A DNA stretch of 64,000 nucleotides from contig NZ_JAGIPH010000001.1 in assembly GCF_017877135.1 (NCBI RefSeq), positions 558,001 through 622,000 on the forward strand, written 5' to 3'. Below, one piece after another: positions 40,118 through 49,948 of the stretch. Every line of letters starts with the position of its first letter. Position 1 is the first letter of the stretch. Source of the DNA: Neorhizobium galegae (lineage in GTDB: Bacteria > Pseudomonadota > Alphaproteobacteria > Rhizobiales > Rhizobiaceae). The position numbers were made by a program, and so were the translations under genes. The notes under the pieces were generated by a model. The model saw nothing but the letters and a program-made list of their open reading frames with translations, was not told where the DNA came from and ran no database searches.

Positions 40118-41209
40118 CTACGCCGCGCTTCGGGCGGGCGGAGCCAGGATTTTTCCGGTCAGCCTGTTGAGCAACGGGACCCACCACGCTTCCAGGTAGA
40201 TAAGCGGCAGCATGGCCAGAGCGCTGCCGACCACCGTGGCAACGGCCGCAAGCGGAACGCCGCCGATCAGAAAGGCGTAGCTCGACAGGCTGAGGATGAC
40301 CAGCGTGTGCACGAGGTAGAGGGGGAAGGAGATCTTCCCCAGACCGCGCCCCACCGGACCGGCAAACCGGCCTGCCATGGTGGGCATGACGACGAAGCCG
40401 CAAATCAGGACCAGCGACACGATGATCTGGATCGGCGTGTCGCTGACACTCATGCCGACGGCGGCGATGAGGAGCAGGGTTTTCGGGTATTCCCGCCGCG
40501 GCTTCGTCAGGTGGGGCCACCGTGCAAGGACATAGGCCAGGATGGCACCGGCCAGAAACGGAAGCAGAAAACTTGCAAACAGGGCCGAACAGACGGCGCA
40601 GAGGACAAGCACCAGCAAGGCGATGTGGCGGGACGATAGAAACCCGACCGTCGCTGCGGCAAAGACTGCGAGGGACCCGAGATATTCGGGCCGCATCGTC
40701 CACAGATTGCTGTTGAAATAGAAGTTGTTCGGCAAGAGGAACACCAGGAACATCTGCCTGACCGCATCAAGCGCGTCGACCGGATGTCCGGCCGGAAGGT
40801 TGGCGTAGGCGAAGGCCGCAAGCCACTCCGATCCGGTGATCGCTGCCGCTTCGCGATGAAAGACCAGCCCCTTGTCCAACAGCAAAAAGCCGCACAGGAT
40901 CGTGACCGCCGCCGGCAGGAACAGACGGGGAAACCGCTTGAGCGATGCACCCAGGAGATAATTGCGGCTGGGTGCCTGGAAGAATTTGTAGACCAGCACA
41001 AAGCCGGAAAGGACAAAGAAGAAATTGACCGCGGCACCGCCATTGATGACAAAATAAAGCGGCGATCCCCTCAGACCATCCGGAAATTTCTGCCGCGCGA
41101 TGGGCAGGAATGCCAGGCAAAAGTGGTGGAAGACCACGATGATGGAGGCAAGACCGCGCAGCGCCTCCAGATACAGCATTTTGCCATTGCTTGCTTTTAC
41201 GCTCGTCAT
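40118..41209 (-). CDS. Acyltransferase family 3 membrane protein (OafA/ExoZ-like)
   Basis: The 363-residue protein has about ten membrane segments and begins with LEALRGLASIIVVFHHF, carrying the conserved Arg and His of acyltransferase-3 enzymes, plus FFVLSGFVLVYKF and YLVHTLVILSL later. Such enzymes add acetyl or succinyl groups to O-antigen or exopolysaccharide. It is a stand-alone gene, convergent with the HAD phosphatase. Confidence 0.9.
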   Translation of the reverse strand: MTSVKASNGKMLYLEALRGLASIIVVFHHFCLAFLPIARQKFPDGLRGSPLYFVINGGAAVNFFFVLSGFVLVYKFFQAPSRNYLLGASLKRFPRLFLPAAVTILCGFLLLDKGLVFHREAAAITGSEWLAAFAYANLPAGHPVDALDAVRQMFLVFLLPNNFYFNSNLWTMRPEYLGSLAVFAAATVGFLSSRHIALLVLVLCAVCSALFASFLLPFLAGAILAYVLARWPHLTKPRREYPKTLLLIAAVGMSVSDTPIQIIVSLVLICGFVVMPTMAGRFAGPVGRGLGKISFPLYLVHTLVILSLSSYAFLIGGVPLAAVATVVGSALAMLPLIYLEAWWVPLLNRLTGKILAPPARSAA

Positions 41210-41878
41210 GCCATGTTTCTAAATTGATGAACTATAACCGTTTCCGTCCTCAACGAGGCTAGCACAGGCGCCTTTTCGCAAACAGGCCATGCGACGACTA
41301 TCCTCCAAGATCTGTGGGCGCAGACGACAAGACGCAGGTAATTTGCAAGCTTCACGGGCGTCCGGCACTGAAAATTCAGCGTGCGGATATGGCGGTGTTG
41401 CCCGCTTCAGATGTCAGGCAACAAAAACGCCCGCCACAGTGTCGTGCGCGGGCGTCCTGCCATCCGGGACTGGAGCCGGATGAAAATATCATCGTCGGAG
41501 GCGGTGGATCAGGTCTTCGGCGATGAGACGGAACCAGACAATACCCCGGATGTGGCAAAGGCGAGGCAGCGAATCAGGTTTTTGAGACTTCACGTGGGTG
41601 CAGCAACAGGCGCTCTGCCTGTTCGCTGCTCTCTGTCCTGCCGGACATCTCCCGCAACACGGGGGGAGATTGGATGGGGCAACCGGTGGCATTGTTTTGC
41701 CTAAACGGCATCACCAGGATGCGAACAGGCGAAGGCGCACCTCGGCAAGACGGCAACCGGAAAACCGGCCGTTCTGCTGATCTCCCCCATGTGGGGGAGA
41801 TGCCTGGCAAGGCAGAGGGGGGGGGGTAAACCCAGAACGCCAAGGGTCAACTCGGAGGCCCGCACCCCCCAAAAAATC
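41210..41878. other. Intergenic region with a repeat element
   Basis: 669 bases between the divergent-to-tandem acyltransferase start and the ccrM stop. It holds one RIME-type repeat (about 41629-41827). In the rest I see short open frames without family likeness. Confidence 0.5.
41629..41827. repeat. RIME-type palindromic intergenic element, copy B
   Basis: A degraded copy of the element at 34465-34670. The left end reads CTCTCTGTCCTGCCGGACATC with an inner hairpin near ATCTCCCGC...GGGGGGAGAT; the right end has ATCTCCCCC-ATGT-GGGGGAGAT followed by CTGGCAAGGCAGAG and a run of ten G. Ends are imperfect complements. It lies downstream of ccrM. Confidence 0.78.
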
Positions 41879-43027
<1,149 letters not shown>

Positions 43028-43055
43028 TTACTCGGATACGTTTACTGACTGTTAT

Positions 43056-43075
43056 GGTTACCTAGTTTGGTTACC
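43056..43075. promoter_or_regulatory. GGTTACC direct repeat upstream of ccrM
   Basis: Two GGTTACC words 13 bases apart (43056-43062 and 43069-43075), in the gap between ccrM and the divergent MNT gene. On the ccrM strand they read GGTAACC, which partly resembles CtrA half-sites (TTAACCAT), but the spacing is not that of a classic full CtrA box. Confidence 0.35.
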
Positions 43076-43153
43076 AAACCCTGAAGCGGAGACCTCAAAA
43101 GCGCAGAAATAATCAGGATGGCGGCAATGCCGGGATCGGATTATGTTAACGGC

Positions 43154-43450
43154 ATGAGGAAACAGGATGCGATCCGATTGCTGCGCGAACGGGCTGAGGC
43201 CATACGGGCCCTCGGCGCAACCTCGCTTTACCTGTTCGGCTCGGTGGCGCGGGACGAGGCCAGGGATGAGAGCGACCTGGATCTGTTCATCGATTACGAC
43301 GCGTCCCGCAAATTCTCTCTTTTCGATCTGGTCGGCCTCAAGCTTTTCCTGGAGGAAGAGTTGCGGTTGGACGTGGATGTGACAACCCGCAACAGCCTGC
43401 ATCCAAGACTGCGTGCGCGGATAGAGCAAACAGCAGTTCAGGTCTTTTGA
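43154..43450 (+). CDS. MNT-type nucleotidyltransferase (antitoxin-like)
   Basis: The 98-residue minimal nucleotidyltransferase has the signature LFGSVARDEARDESDLDLFID, with GS at 29-30 and the catalytic Asp pair D41/D43. Proteins of this type pair with HEPN partners; in studied systems the MNT adds AMP to and silences the HEPN toxin. The next gene, which overlaps its stop (TGATG), is the HEPN partner. ATG at 43154 was chosen over an upstream in-frame codon on motif position. Confidence 0.88.
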   Translation: MRKQDAIRLLRERAEAIRALGATSLYLFGSVARDEARDESDLDLFIDYDASRKFSLFDLVGLKLFLEEELRLDVDVTTRNSLHPRLRARIEQTAVQVF

Positions 43451-43788
43451 TGCCCCGGGACGTGACGATCGTCCTTGACGAGATGCTGGAAACGATCGAG
43501 CGGATCGAAACATCGCTGGCCGACCGGACGTTTGATCATCTGGCCTCCGAATGGCTTCTCAGGATGGGTATCGAAAGAGCGATCGAGATCCTCTCCGAGG
43601 CTTCTCGGCATCTTCCCGATGACCTCGTGGCGACCGAACCCGACATCCCCTGGAAGCGGGTTCGTGGCGTGGGAAATGTCCTGCGCCACGAGTACCATCG
43701 CATTGCTGCCGAAGTCATCTGGGATCTTGCCATCAGCGACCTTCCAACATTGAAGGCAGCCTTGATCCGTTTCAGAGCGCGGATTTGA
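43450..43788 (+). CDS. HEPN (DUF86) domain protein, toxin-like
   Basis: This 112-residue all-helical DUF86 protein is translationally coupled to the MNT gene. The usual RNase motif R-x4-6-H is altered: the segment reads VRGVGNVLRHEYHRI, with His at 80 but Gly where the motif Arg would be expected and the nearest Arg at 72 and 79. This variant recurs in DUF86 proteins, so it may still act, but RNase activity is uncertain. The pair is probably a toxin-antitoxin or defence module. Confidence 0.87.
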   Translation: MPRDVTIVLDEMLETIERIETSLADRTFDHLASEWLLRMGIERAIEILSEASRHLPDDLVATEPDIPWKRVRGVGNVLRHEYHRIAAEVIWDLAISDLPTLKAALIRFRARI

Positions 43789-43795
43789 AGTCAGC

Positions 43796-44128
43796 CTACT
43801 CCCCCTTCCCCGGCGCCTCGCCCCGCTCGAACATGCCATAGTCGCGCAGCACATGGCCGATGCGCAGGCGGTAATCGGCAAAGAGGGTTGCGCGCCCCTC
43901 GCGCTGGGCGGCCCGGTGCGCCTCGACATTGCGCCAGGCCTTCACCGCCTCCTCGTCGCGCCAGAAGGAGAGCGACAGGATCTTGCCGCGCAGGGTCAGG
44001 CTTTCGAAACGCTCGATGGAAATAAACCCGTCGATCTGTTCCAGCTCGACGCGCAGCGCGCCGGCAAGATCAAGATAGCGGTGGCGTTCGCCCAGATAGG
44101 GCACCACCTCGAAGATGACGGCGATCAT
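43796..44128 (-). CDS. Antibiotic biosynthesis monooxygenase (ABM) domain protein
   Basis: The 110-residue protein has the ABM ferredoxin-like fold pattern: MIAVIFEVVPYLGERHRYLDL, GFISIERFESL, ILSLSFWRDEEAVKAWRN. Such small dimeric proteins act as cofactor-free oxygenases or haem-degrading enzymes, but many have no known substrate. The start overlaps the NIPSNAP stop (ATGA), so the two form an operon. Confidence 0.87.
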   Translation of the reverse strand: MIAVIFEVVPYLGERHRYLDLAGALRVELEQIDGFISIERFESLTLRGKILSLSFWRDEEAVKAWRNVEAHRAAQREGRATLFADYRLRIGHVLRDYGMFERGEAPGKGE

Positions 44129-44454
44129 GCCGAAACCTTCGGGCCGTGCGGCAGCGACAGGTTTTTGAGGAACAGCCGGTCCTCCTTCAGGATGAACCGT
44201 TCGCGCCTGGCAAATTCATAGTTTTCGCGGCCGAGCGGATCGTCCCGCAGCCGCGCCCGATAGGCTTCGTAGGCGGCGAGGTTTTCGATGTTATAGACGC
44301 CGTAGGCGGTCGTCGCAGAGCCCTCATGCGGGCCGAAATAGCCGATGAGATCGGCACCGCAGCGGGGAATGGCCTGCCCCCAGGCTTTGGCATAGGCGGC
44401 AAAGGCATCGCCCTTGAAGGGGTCGATGTCATAGCGGATGAAGCAGGTGATCAT
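44125..44454 (-). CDS. NIPSNAP family protein
   Basis: The 109-residue protein matches the bacterial NIPSNAP group: ITCFIRYDIDPFKGDAFAAY, IGYFGPHEGSATTAYGVYNI and a terminal KEDRLFLKNL. It is related in fold to the ABM proteins and shares the operon with one. Function is not established. It is transcribed divergently from an ArsR-type gene 72 bases away. Confidence 0.87.
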   Translation of the reverse strand: MITCFIRYDIDPFKGDAFAAYAKAWGQAIPRCGADLIGYFGPHEGSATTAYGVYNIENLAAYEAYRARLRDDPLGRENYEFARRERFILKEDRLFLKNLSLPHGPKVSA

Positions 44455-44504
44455 GAATGTCTCTCCGTTGAAGATGGTGCATCATGCCCCGTTGCGCCAC
44501 GGCA

Positions 44505-44528
44505 ATGCTTCGTCTACCATCGAAGCAT
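44505..44528. promoter_or_regulatory. Inverted repeat, candidate ArsR operator
   Basis: Perfect 8-base arms ATGCTTCG (44505-44512) and CGAAGCAT (44521-44528) with an 8-base centre. The right arm runs into the start codon of the ArsR-family gene, and the site lies in the divergent gap to the NIPSNAP/ABM operon, a common place for autoregulatory ArsR operators. Confidence 0.55.
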
Positions 44529-45222
44529 GAAAGAAGGACCAGACATTGCCCGCATCGGAACGCTGATCGGCGATCCCGCCCGCGCCAATATGCTCACCGT
44601 GCTGATGGGCGGTGAGGCGCTGACCGCAAGCGAGCTGGCGCAGGCGGCCGGCGTGAGCCTGCCGACGGCAAGCGCGCACCTGTCCAAGCTCGAGGACGGC
44701 GGGCTCCTCAACCAGCGCAAGCAGGGCCGCCACCGCTATTTTGCGCTTGCCCCGGAAACGGCAGCGCTTCTGGAAACCATCATGGGCTTTGCCGCCAGCC
44801 GCGGGCATCTGCGCCACCGGCCCGGCCCGAAGGACCCGGCGCTGCGGCAGGCGCGCATCTGCTACGACCATCTGGCCGGCGATTTTGGCGTGCGCATGCT
44901 CGACAGCCTGTTTGAGCATGGCGCGATCGAAGCCGATGGCGAGGCTCTCGACCTGACTGCGCGGGGCAAAACCTTCATCTGCGACATGGGCATTGATGTA
45001 GATGGACTTGCCTCGCCGCGCCGGCCGCTCTGCAAGGCCTGCCTCGACTGGAGCGAACGGCGCTCGCATCTGGCGGGGACGCTTGGCAAGGCGCTTCTGG
45101 CGCATTTTCTTGAGACGGGCCTTGCGAGGCGCCAGCCCGGCAGCCGCGCCATTCTGTTCACCGCGAAGGGCAAAAGCCGTTTTCTTGCCCTGTTTCCGGT
45201 CAAGGACGCTGAAGCGGCCTGA
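44527..45222 (+). CDS. ArsR-family winged-helix regulator
   Basis: The 231-residue protein has an ArsR-type winged helix in the first ~90 residues (GDPARANMLTVLM, LAQAAGVSLPTASAHLSKLE, GRHRYFAL) and a longer C-terminal domain with RPLCKACLDWSERR that contains a CxxC pair. This extended form is common in alphaproteobacteria and differs from short metal-sensing ArsR/SmtB proteins. It probably controls the divergent NIPSNAP/ABM operon and itself; the ligand is unknown. Confidence 0.88.
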   Translation: MKEGPDIARIGTLIGDPARANMLTVLMGGEALTASELAQAAGVSLPTASAHLSKLEDGGLLNQRKQGRHRYFALAPETAALLETIMGFAASRGHLRHRPGPKDPALRQARICYDHLAGDFGVRMLDSLFEHGAIEADGEALDLTARGKTFICDMGIDVDGLASPRRPLCKACLDWSERRSHLAGTLGKALLAHFLETGLARRQPGSRAILFTAKGKSRFLALFPVKDAEAA

Positions 45223-45352
45223 TCGCTGAAGTCACGCCTGATCCGCGATTGTGAAAAACACCTGCCTCGTGTAGGTGGCAAGTCAGGCGCTAGCGGCATT
45301 TTCCCCAAAAGGGCCGGCTTACGGCCCGCAACACGTAGAAGAGCTTTTCATC

Positions 45353-46039
45353 ATGAGCGGTTTCGACCTCATCATCTTCGACTGCGACGGCGTTCTGGTC
45401 GATTCGGAAATCATTGCGGCGCAGGTGGAATCGCGCCTGCTGACGGAAGCCGGCTACCCGATCAGCGTCGAGGAAATGGGCGAGCGCTTTGCCGGCATGA
45501 CCTGGAAGAACATTCTTCTGGCCATCGAAAAGGAAGCGGATATTCCGCTGTCGGCCACCCTCATCGACAAGTCGGAAAAGCTCTTGGATGCTCGCCTCGC
45601 CCGCGACGTGAAGGTGATCGAGGGCGTCAAATTCGCGCTCTCCAAGCTGACGACGCAAAGCTGCATCTGCTCGAACTCCTCAAGCCAGCGGCTGGACATG
45701 ATGCTGACCAAGGTGGGGCTGAAACCCTATTTCGAGCCGAACGTGTTTTCGGCCAAGGATCTCGGCCCCGACCGGGTGAAGCCTAAGCCCGATATTTTCC
45801 AGCATGCGCTCAGCGTGTTCGGCGTTGCGCCGGAGCGCGCCGTGGTGATCGAGGATTCGGTGCATGGCGTCCACGGTGCGGTTGCCGCCGGCTGCCGCGT
45901 CATCGGCTTTACCGGTGCCTCGCACACCTATCCGAGCCATGCCGACCGGCTGACCGATGCCGGCGCCGAGACCGTCATTGCCCGCATGAGCGACCTGCCG
46001 GCGACGATTGCGGCTCTTGCCGAATGGGTCGTCGTTTAA
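45353..46039 (+). CDS. HAD-IA family hydrolase (phosphatase/phosphoglucomutase-like)
   Basis: The 228-residue protein has motif I DCDGVLVDSE with an intact DxD, a helical cap domain, motif II ICSNSSSQRL, the Lys segment RVKPKPDIFQHAL and motif IV VIEDSVHGVHGAVAAG. This is the beta-phosphoglucomutase/GS-type group that dephosphorylates sugar phosphates. It appears to be a single gene, convergent with the autotransporter gene. Confidence 0.9.
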   Translation: MSGFDLIIFDCDGVLVDSEIIAAQVESRLLTEAGYPISVEEMGERFAGMTWKNILLAIEKEADIPLSATLIDKSEKLLDARLARDVKVIEGVKFALSKLTTQSCICSNSSSQRLDMMLTKVGLKPYFEPNVFSAKDLGPDRVKPKPDIFQHALSVFGVAPERAVVIEDSVHGVHGAVAAGCRVIGFTGASHTYPSHADRLTDAGAETVIARMSDLPATIAALAEWVVV

Positions 46040-46089
46040 CAGCTGCCCGGAACGGCGGGATCAACCCGTCCTGACGGCGCTAGCCGCGG

Positions 46090-48801
46090 TCAGAAAGAGC
46101 CGGCGAGCAGGATGGTCGCGCGATTGCTGACCATATGGTCGGAGAAAAGGCCGTTCCAGTTGAGCGTGAGGCGGATGGCCGGGGCAAGTTGCGCCTCGAT
46201 CCCGGCCTTCAGGATCACCGCATCGCGGGCAAGCGGTACGCCCTCGATGCTGAACGACGAGCCGCCGGCATAGCCGACCTCGGTTGCCGGCGACACATCG
46301 CCGATCGAATGGCGCCAGCCGAGTTCGCCGGTCAGCGTCACCGGCACGGACCCCATCGCAAAGGTGGTGGCGGTGCGGATGCCAAGTGTCGTCAGCGTCG
46401 CCTCATCCTCGCTTCGTCTGCCCGTCAGCGCCGCAATGCCGCCCTCCTCCGCAAAACCATCGGAGTAGAGGCGCACATGGGCGATGTTGGCAAAGGGCTG
46501 CAGGGTGGTCATGTCGCCGGCGCGAAGATCCGTCGACACTTCGGCAAACACCTGCGCGGTATCGCTGTCGTCATCGCTGGTGAGATTGTTCGAGACGGAG
46601 CCGAAATTCACCTGTCGGTCGACGGAGGCCAGGTTGCCGGACCAGGCCGCACCGGCGCTGACCGTGATCGGACCGAGCCAGGTGCTGGCATAAAGCCCGG
46701 CATGATAGCTGTCGACGTCGGCGCTATCGCCGCTTTCGGGTTCTGTGACGGTCTTTCGGCTTGCCCCGACCACGACGCCGACGCGGGCGCCGTCAAAACG
46801 GTCATTGTCGAACAGGATCCCGTCGGCGCCGATGAGTGCGCCGGTGAGCCGGCTTTTCACCTCCTCGGCATTGCCGTCGCTTCCCATATGCGTCCTTGCA
46901 CCGAAGACGGCCGCCCAGAACGTATCCTTGCCCGCTTCATCGGTGCGCATGCGCTCCAGCAGTTGATCGCGCAGGAACTGGCTGTCTTCCAGAAGGGTGG
47001 ATTTGAGCGAGGCGTGCAGATCGCCGTCCAGCTGCTCGAAGGCGCCGGGCGCCTCGGAGCGCGACAGCGACACGGCGGCCAGATAGAGCGGATCGGTCGC
47101 GGAAAGCGCATCTGCCGCAGACGCTGCCGCCCGCCCGTTTGCCGTTTGCGCAAGCGAGGCGAACGAGACGGCATTGCGGTCGAGATCGACGCTGACCTGC
47201 GTTGCGCCATAGGTCAGGAGAGGCGACAGGAAGGCAAAATCGGAAATGACCGAGGAGAACTGGCCCGAGATGGCATTGGCGGTCAGAACCGTGTAGCCGG
47301 TGCCCGGCTGATAGACTTGGCTTGCCGCGACAAGCTGCAGGGTCGCGCCGGAAAGCTGCGCCGTCCCGCCGACGCTCACCAGATCGGAGGCACCGGTGGA
47401 GGCAATATCGGCCACATAGGTTGAGCCCGCGCCGAGCGTCAGGTCGCCGGTGACGGATAGCGTCGCAAGCCCCGGCCCCGGCGAAAGGATGCCGCCCGCC
47501 CCGACAGACAGAAGGCCGATGCTGCCGGTGCCGGACAGGATGCCGGTGCCCGAGACGAACAGCGTGCCGGCAACCGTTCCGTCATTGACCAGCATGCCGC
47601 CCGATACGCTGGCTGATCCGGTAATCGTCCCGCTGTTTTCAAACAGGCCATCGGTATTGGTCAGCGACGCGACCGTGCCGCCGTTGGAAAAATTGCCGGC
47701 ATTGGAGACGGCACCGGTCGTGGCGCCGGTATTGTTGACGACGCGGCCATCGCTTGCGACGGCGACATTCGCAAGGCCTGCGTTGTTGGTAAGCGTGCCG
47801 CCAAGCACCGTGGTCGTGCCCGTCACCGTGCCGCCGCCATTGTTGGTGAAGACGCCACCCGTGTTGGACAGCGACGCGATCGTCCCGGCATTGGAGGCCG
47901 TGCCGGCATTTGACACCGCGCCGGCTGTCGCCCCGGTATTGTTGGTGAAGATGCCCGCCGCATCCACCGAGACCGCGCCAAGCGTGGCATTGTTGGTGAC
48001 GGTGCCGCCGGACACCTGCGTTGCGCCCGTGACCACGCCCCCGGAATTGTTGGTGAAACTGCCGCCCGTATTGGCAAGCGTTGTGAGCGTGCCGGCATTG
48101 GAGGCGGTGCCGGCATTGGCAAGACCACCCGCCACTGCCCCGCTGTTGTTGACGAAGATCGCGCCGGAGGAAACGCTCACATCTGCCGCCGTGCCGTTGT
48201 TGGTGAGGCTGCCGGCAGACACGACCGTATCGCCGGTAATCGTGCCGGTCGCATTGTTGATGACGATGCCGCCGGTCTCGACGGTGAGCCCGGCCAGCGT
48301 GCCGTTATTGGTCAGAGGGGCATTGGAAACCGTCGTGTCGCCCGAAATTGCGCCGTCATTGACGGCGCTGCCGCCCATGAGGACGAGATCGCCGTCCAGC
48401 AGGCCCGAGACGGAGAGCACCCCGCCCGTGACCGTGAGGCCGGAAGACAGGGTTCCGCCGACCAAAACCTCGATCTGCCCGGCACTCAAAAGAGTGCCAT
48501 TGCCGACCGTCAGCTGATCCTGAACGCGAAGCGTGCCGCCGCTAACCGCAAGGGTTTCAACGGCGGCATCCGGCGAGACGATGGCAACGCCGCTTGCAAT
48601 CTCGGCCGCGTCGCCGGCTCCCGGCGCCAGAGGGGCCGTCGACCAGTTGCCGCCATCGGAAAATGTGGTTCCGGCATTGCCGGTCCACTGCGCCGGCGCC
48701 GATTGGGCCAGCGCATCGACGCCGGGCAGCAGGGCAAGGCCGGACACAAGCGCCGTGGAAAGCCGCAGGCATGGCCTCAACGGTTCCCGTCTGCCCGCCA
48801 T
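46090..48801 (-). CDS. Autotransporter with tandem-repeat passenger
   Basis: The 903-residue protein has a signal peptide (about 1-33), a passenger (about 34-600) rich in Gly/Thr/Asn/Val with the short beta-helix words TNNxG and SNAGT, and a C-terminal beta-barrel (about 620-903) ending in the outer-membrane signature ILLAGSF with terminal Phe. A unit of exactly 69 residues occurs at 218-286 and 287-355, with a shorter third copy at 356-421. This is the type Va secretion layout; the passenger may remain surface-bound as an adhesin. The role is inferred. Confidence 0.9.
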   Translation of the reverse strand: MAGRREPLRPCLRLSTALVSGLALLPGVDALAQSAPAQWTGNAGTTFSDGGNWSTAPLAPGAGDAAEIASGVAIVSPDAAVETLAVSGGTLRVQDQLTVGNGTLLSAGQIEVLVGGTLSSGLTVTGGVLSVSGLLDGDLVLMGGSAVNDGAISGDTTVSNAPLTNNGTLAGLTVETGGIVINNATGTITGDTVVSAGSLTNNGTAADVSVSSGAIFVNNSGAVAGGLANAGTASNAGTLTTLANTGGSFTNNSGGVVTGATQVSGGTVTNNATLGAVSVDAAGIFTNNTGATAGAVSNAGTASNAGTIASLSNTGGVFTNNGGGTVTGTTTVLGGTLTNNAGLANVAVASDGRVVNNTGATTGAVSNAGNFSNGGTVASLTNTDGLFENSGTITGSASVSGGMLVNDGTVAGTLFVSGTGILSGTGSIGLLSVGAGGILSPGPGLATLSVTGDLTLGAGSTYVADIASTGASDLVSVGGTAQLSGATLQLVAASQVYQPGTGYTVLTANAISGQFSSVISDFAFLSPLLTYGATQVSVDLDRNAVSFASLAQTANGRAAASAADALSATDPLYLAAVSLSRSEAPGAFEQLDGDLHASLKSTLLEDSQFLRDQLLERMRTDEAGKDTFWAAVFGARTHMGSDGNAEEVKSRLTGALIGADGILFDNDRFDGARVGVVVGASRKTVTEPESGDSADVDSYHAGLYASTWLGPITVSAGAAWSGNLASVDRQVNFGSVSNNLTSDDDSDTAQVFAEVSTDLRAGDMTTLQPFANIAHVRLYSDGFAEEGGIAALTGRRSEDEATLTTLGIRTATTFAMGSVPVTLTGELGWRHSIGDVSPATEVGYAGGSSFSIEGVPLARDAVILKAGIEAQLAPAIRLTLNWNGLFSDHMVSNRATILLAGSF
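47539..48150 (-). repeat. Tandem 207-base repeats inside the autotransporter gene
   Basis: Two units of 207 bases (48150-47944 and 47943-47737) and a degenerate third (47736 to about 47539) code for the 69-residue passenger repeats. Units begin at an NN[ST]GA codon block. Confidence 0.75.
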
Positions 48802-49107
48802 GTTCTGCCTCCCCCGATCAGATCTTTGAAGCCATATCGCTCCCGCCGATCAGTTGAACCTAGAATTGAAGGGTTAACGCTTGCTTAAATTATCGGAAAT
48901 GCAAGTGTATCTGTCACATTTCAGGAACAGCACGCGAGGCCGCAGGTGACGGCCGGCGCAGGATACCCACGCCCCTGCCCTTTCAAGCTCTGCCGATGGC
49001 AATCGGGCGCGCAGGGGCAAGACTGCGCGCCGGGTAAAAAATCTCAAAGGAAAATCCCCCCGATGATCACCGGGGGGCAAGATCGGCTGGCCTCGGGGGC
49101 TGCGGGA
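48802..49107. other. Intergenic region upstream of the autotransporter
   Basis: 306 bases containing the autotransporter promoter region (AT-rich around 48870-48915) and the terminator of the upstream lipoprotein gene. No gene seen. Confidence 0.45.
49056..49077 (-). terminator. Rho-independent terminator of the lipoprotein gene
   Basis: Stem CCCCCCG/CGGGGGG with an 8-base loop; on the minus strand it is followed by ATTTTCCTTTGAG and further T-rich bases. It lies 31 bases beyond the stop of the 49108 gene. Confidence 0.7.
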
Positions 49108-49677
49108 TCAGCGCTTCTTGCGCGCCGGCTTTGCCACGGACCCGTCGTCGAAGCCGAGACGAACGCGGGTGAAGCGGGCATCGCCGCTGGCGGCCGTGTT
49201 CGGGATGGAAACATCGGCCTTGTTGAAGATGAACTGCGTCGATCCTTCGGCCGGCACATCCACCGGATAGCTGACCTTTTGCGAATAGATGACATTGTCG
49301 CCATCGACCACTTCCACCAGGATCGGCAGCGTCACGCGGCCGGATTTCCCGGCCGGGCCGAGGATGAGGCGGCCCTGCGCCACGACATTGATCGTCATGG
49401 TCGCTTCGTTTGCCGTGCAGGCGCGGGTCGCATCGGCAAGCGAGGCGCGGTAGATCAGCTTGTCCGGATCTTCCTTGGCATTGCCGGTATAGGAACTGCG
49501 CACCGCCGTTTCGTCCCGCAGCACGACGGGCGGGCAATAGGCCTGCACGACAGGCGCGACCGGAGCGGCGGCAGGCTGGGCAGGCGCAAGGCCGGCCGAT
49601 GTTCCCGAGGAATTGCAGCCGGCAAGAATTGCAAGAAGCGAAACCGAGACAAACTTGAGCGATGACTTGCCAGACAC
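49108..49677 (-). CDS. Conserved lipoprotein of unknown function
   Basis: The 189-residue product has a short signal ending with the lipobox ILAGC, a Pro/Ala linker and a mature domain with two Cys (AYCPP and TRACTANE), alternating beta-strand-like stretches and a basic tail (AKPARKKR). I do not recognise a named domain with certainty. The GTG at 49677 puts the lipobox Cys at residue 21; an upstream ATG at 49719 would give an unusually long signal. It is followed by a clear terminator. Confidence 0.7.
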   Translation of the reverse strand: MSGKSSLKFVSVSLLAILAGCNSSGTSAGLAPAQPAAAPVAPVVQAYCPPVVLRDETAVRSSYTGNAKEDPDKLIYRASLADATRACTANEATMTINVVAQGRLILGPAGKSGRVTLPILVEVVDGDNVIYSQKVSYPVDVPAEGSTQFIFNKADVSIPNTAASGDARFTRVRLGFDDGSVAKPARKKR

Positions 49678-49948
49678 GTAATGCAACCCTTTTCTTCCCA
49701 ACCGTCCCTGAATAGGCATTCCGGGCTTTCACGGCCAATTTCGATGGTCTATATCAGCGGCGCACGGAAAAATCGATTGGGATTGCAGCCGAATTTTGTC
49801 TGACGCGTTGTTTGGGGGAGACTGGCCGGATTTGGCCAAGGTGAGCCCTTCGCGACAGAAGACGAGAGTGCGCTTGTGCCGTCTCCTTCGAAAGCCTGCG
49901 CCGCCGTCCGGCACGGACAGATGAACACGCCACCCTGGGACAGATATC

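Noticed and set aside
36215..41209. A genomic island carried by the LPS genes
   Set aside because: No integrase, tRNA junction or flanking repeats; base composition looks like the chromosome, so simple local insertion is the safer reading.
41289..41526. Possible small genes in the gap between the acyltransferase gene and ccrM
   Set aside because: Several overlapping frames exist, but none has a start context or sequence like a known protein.
47539..48150. Regularly spaced repeats that might suggest a CRISPR array
   Set aside because: The units are 207 bases, in frame and encode a beta-helical passenger; there are no short repeats with unique spacers.
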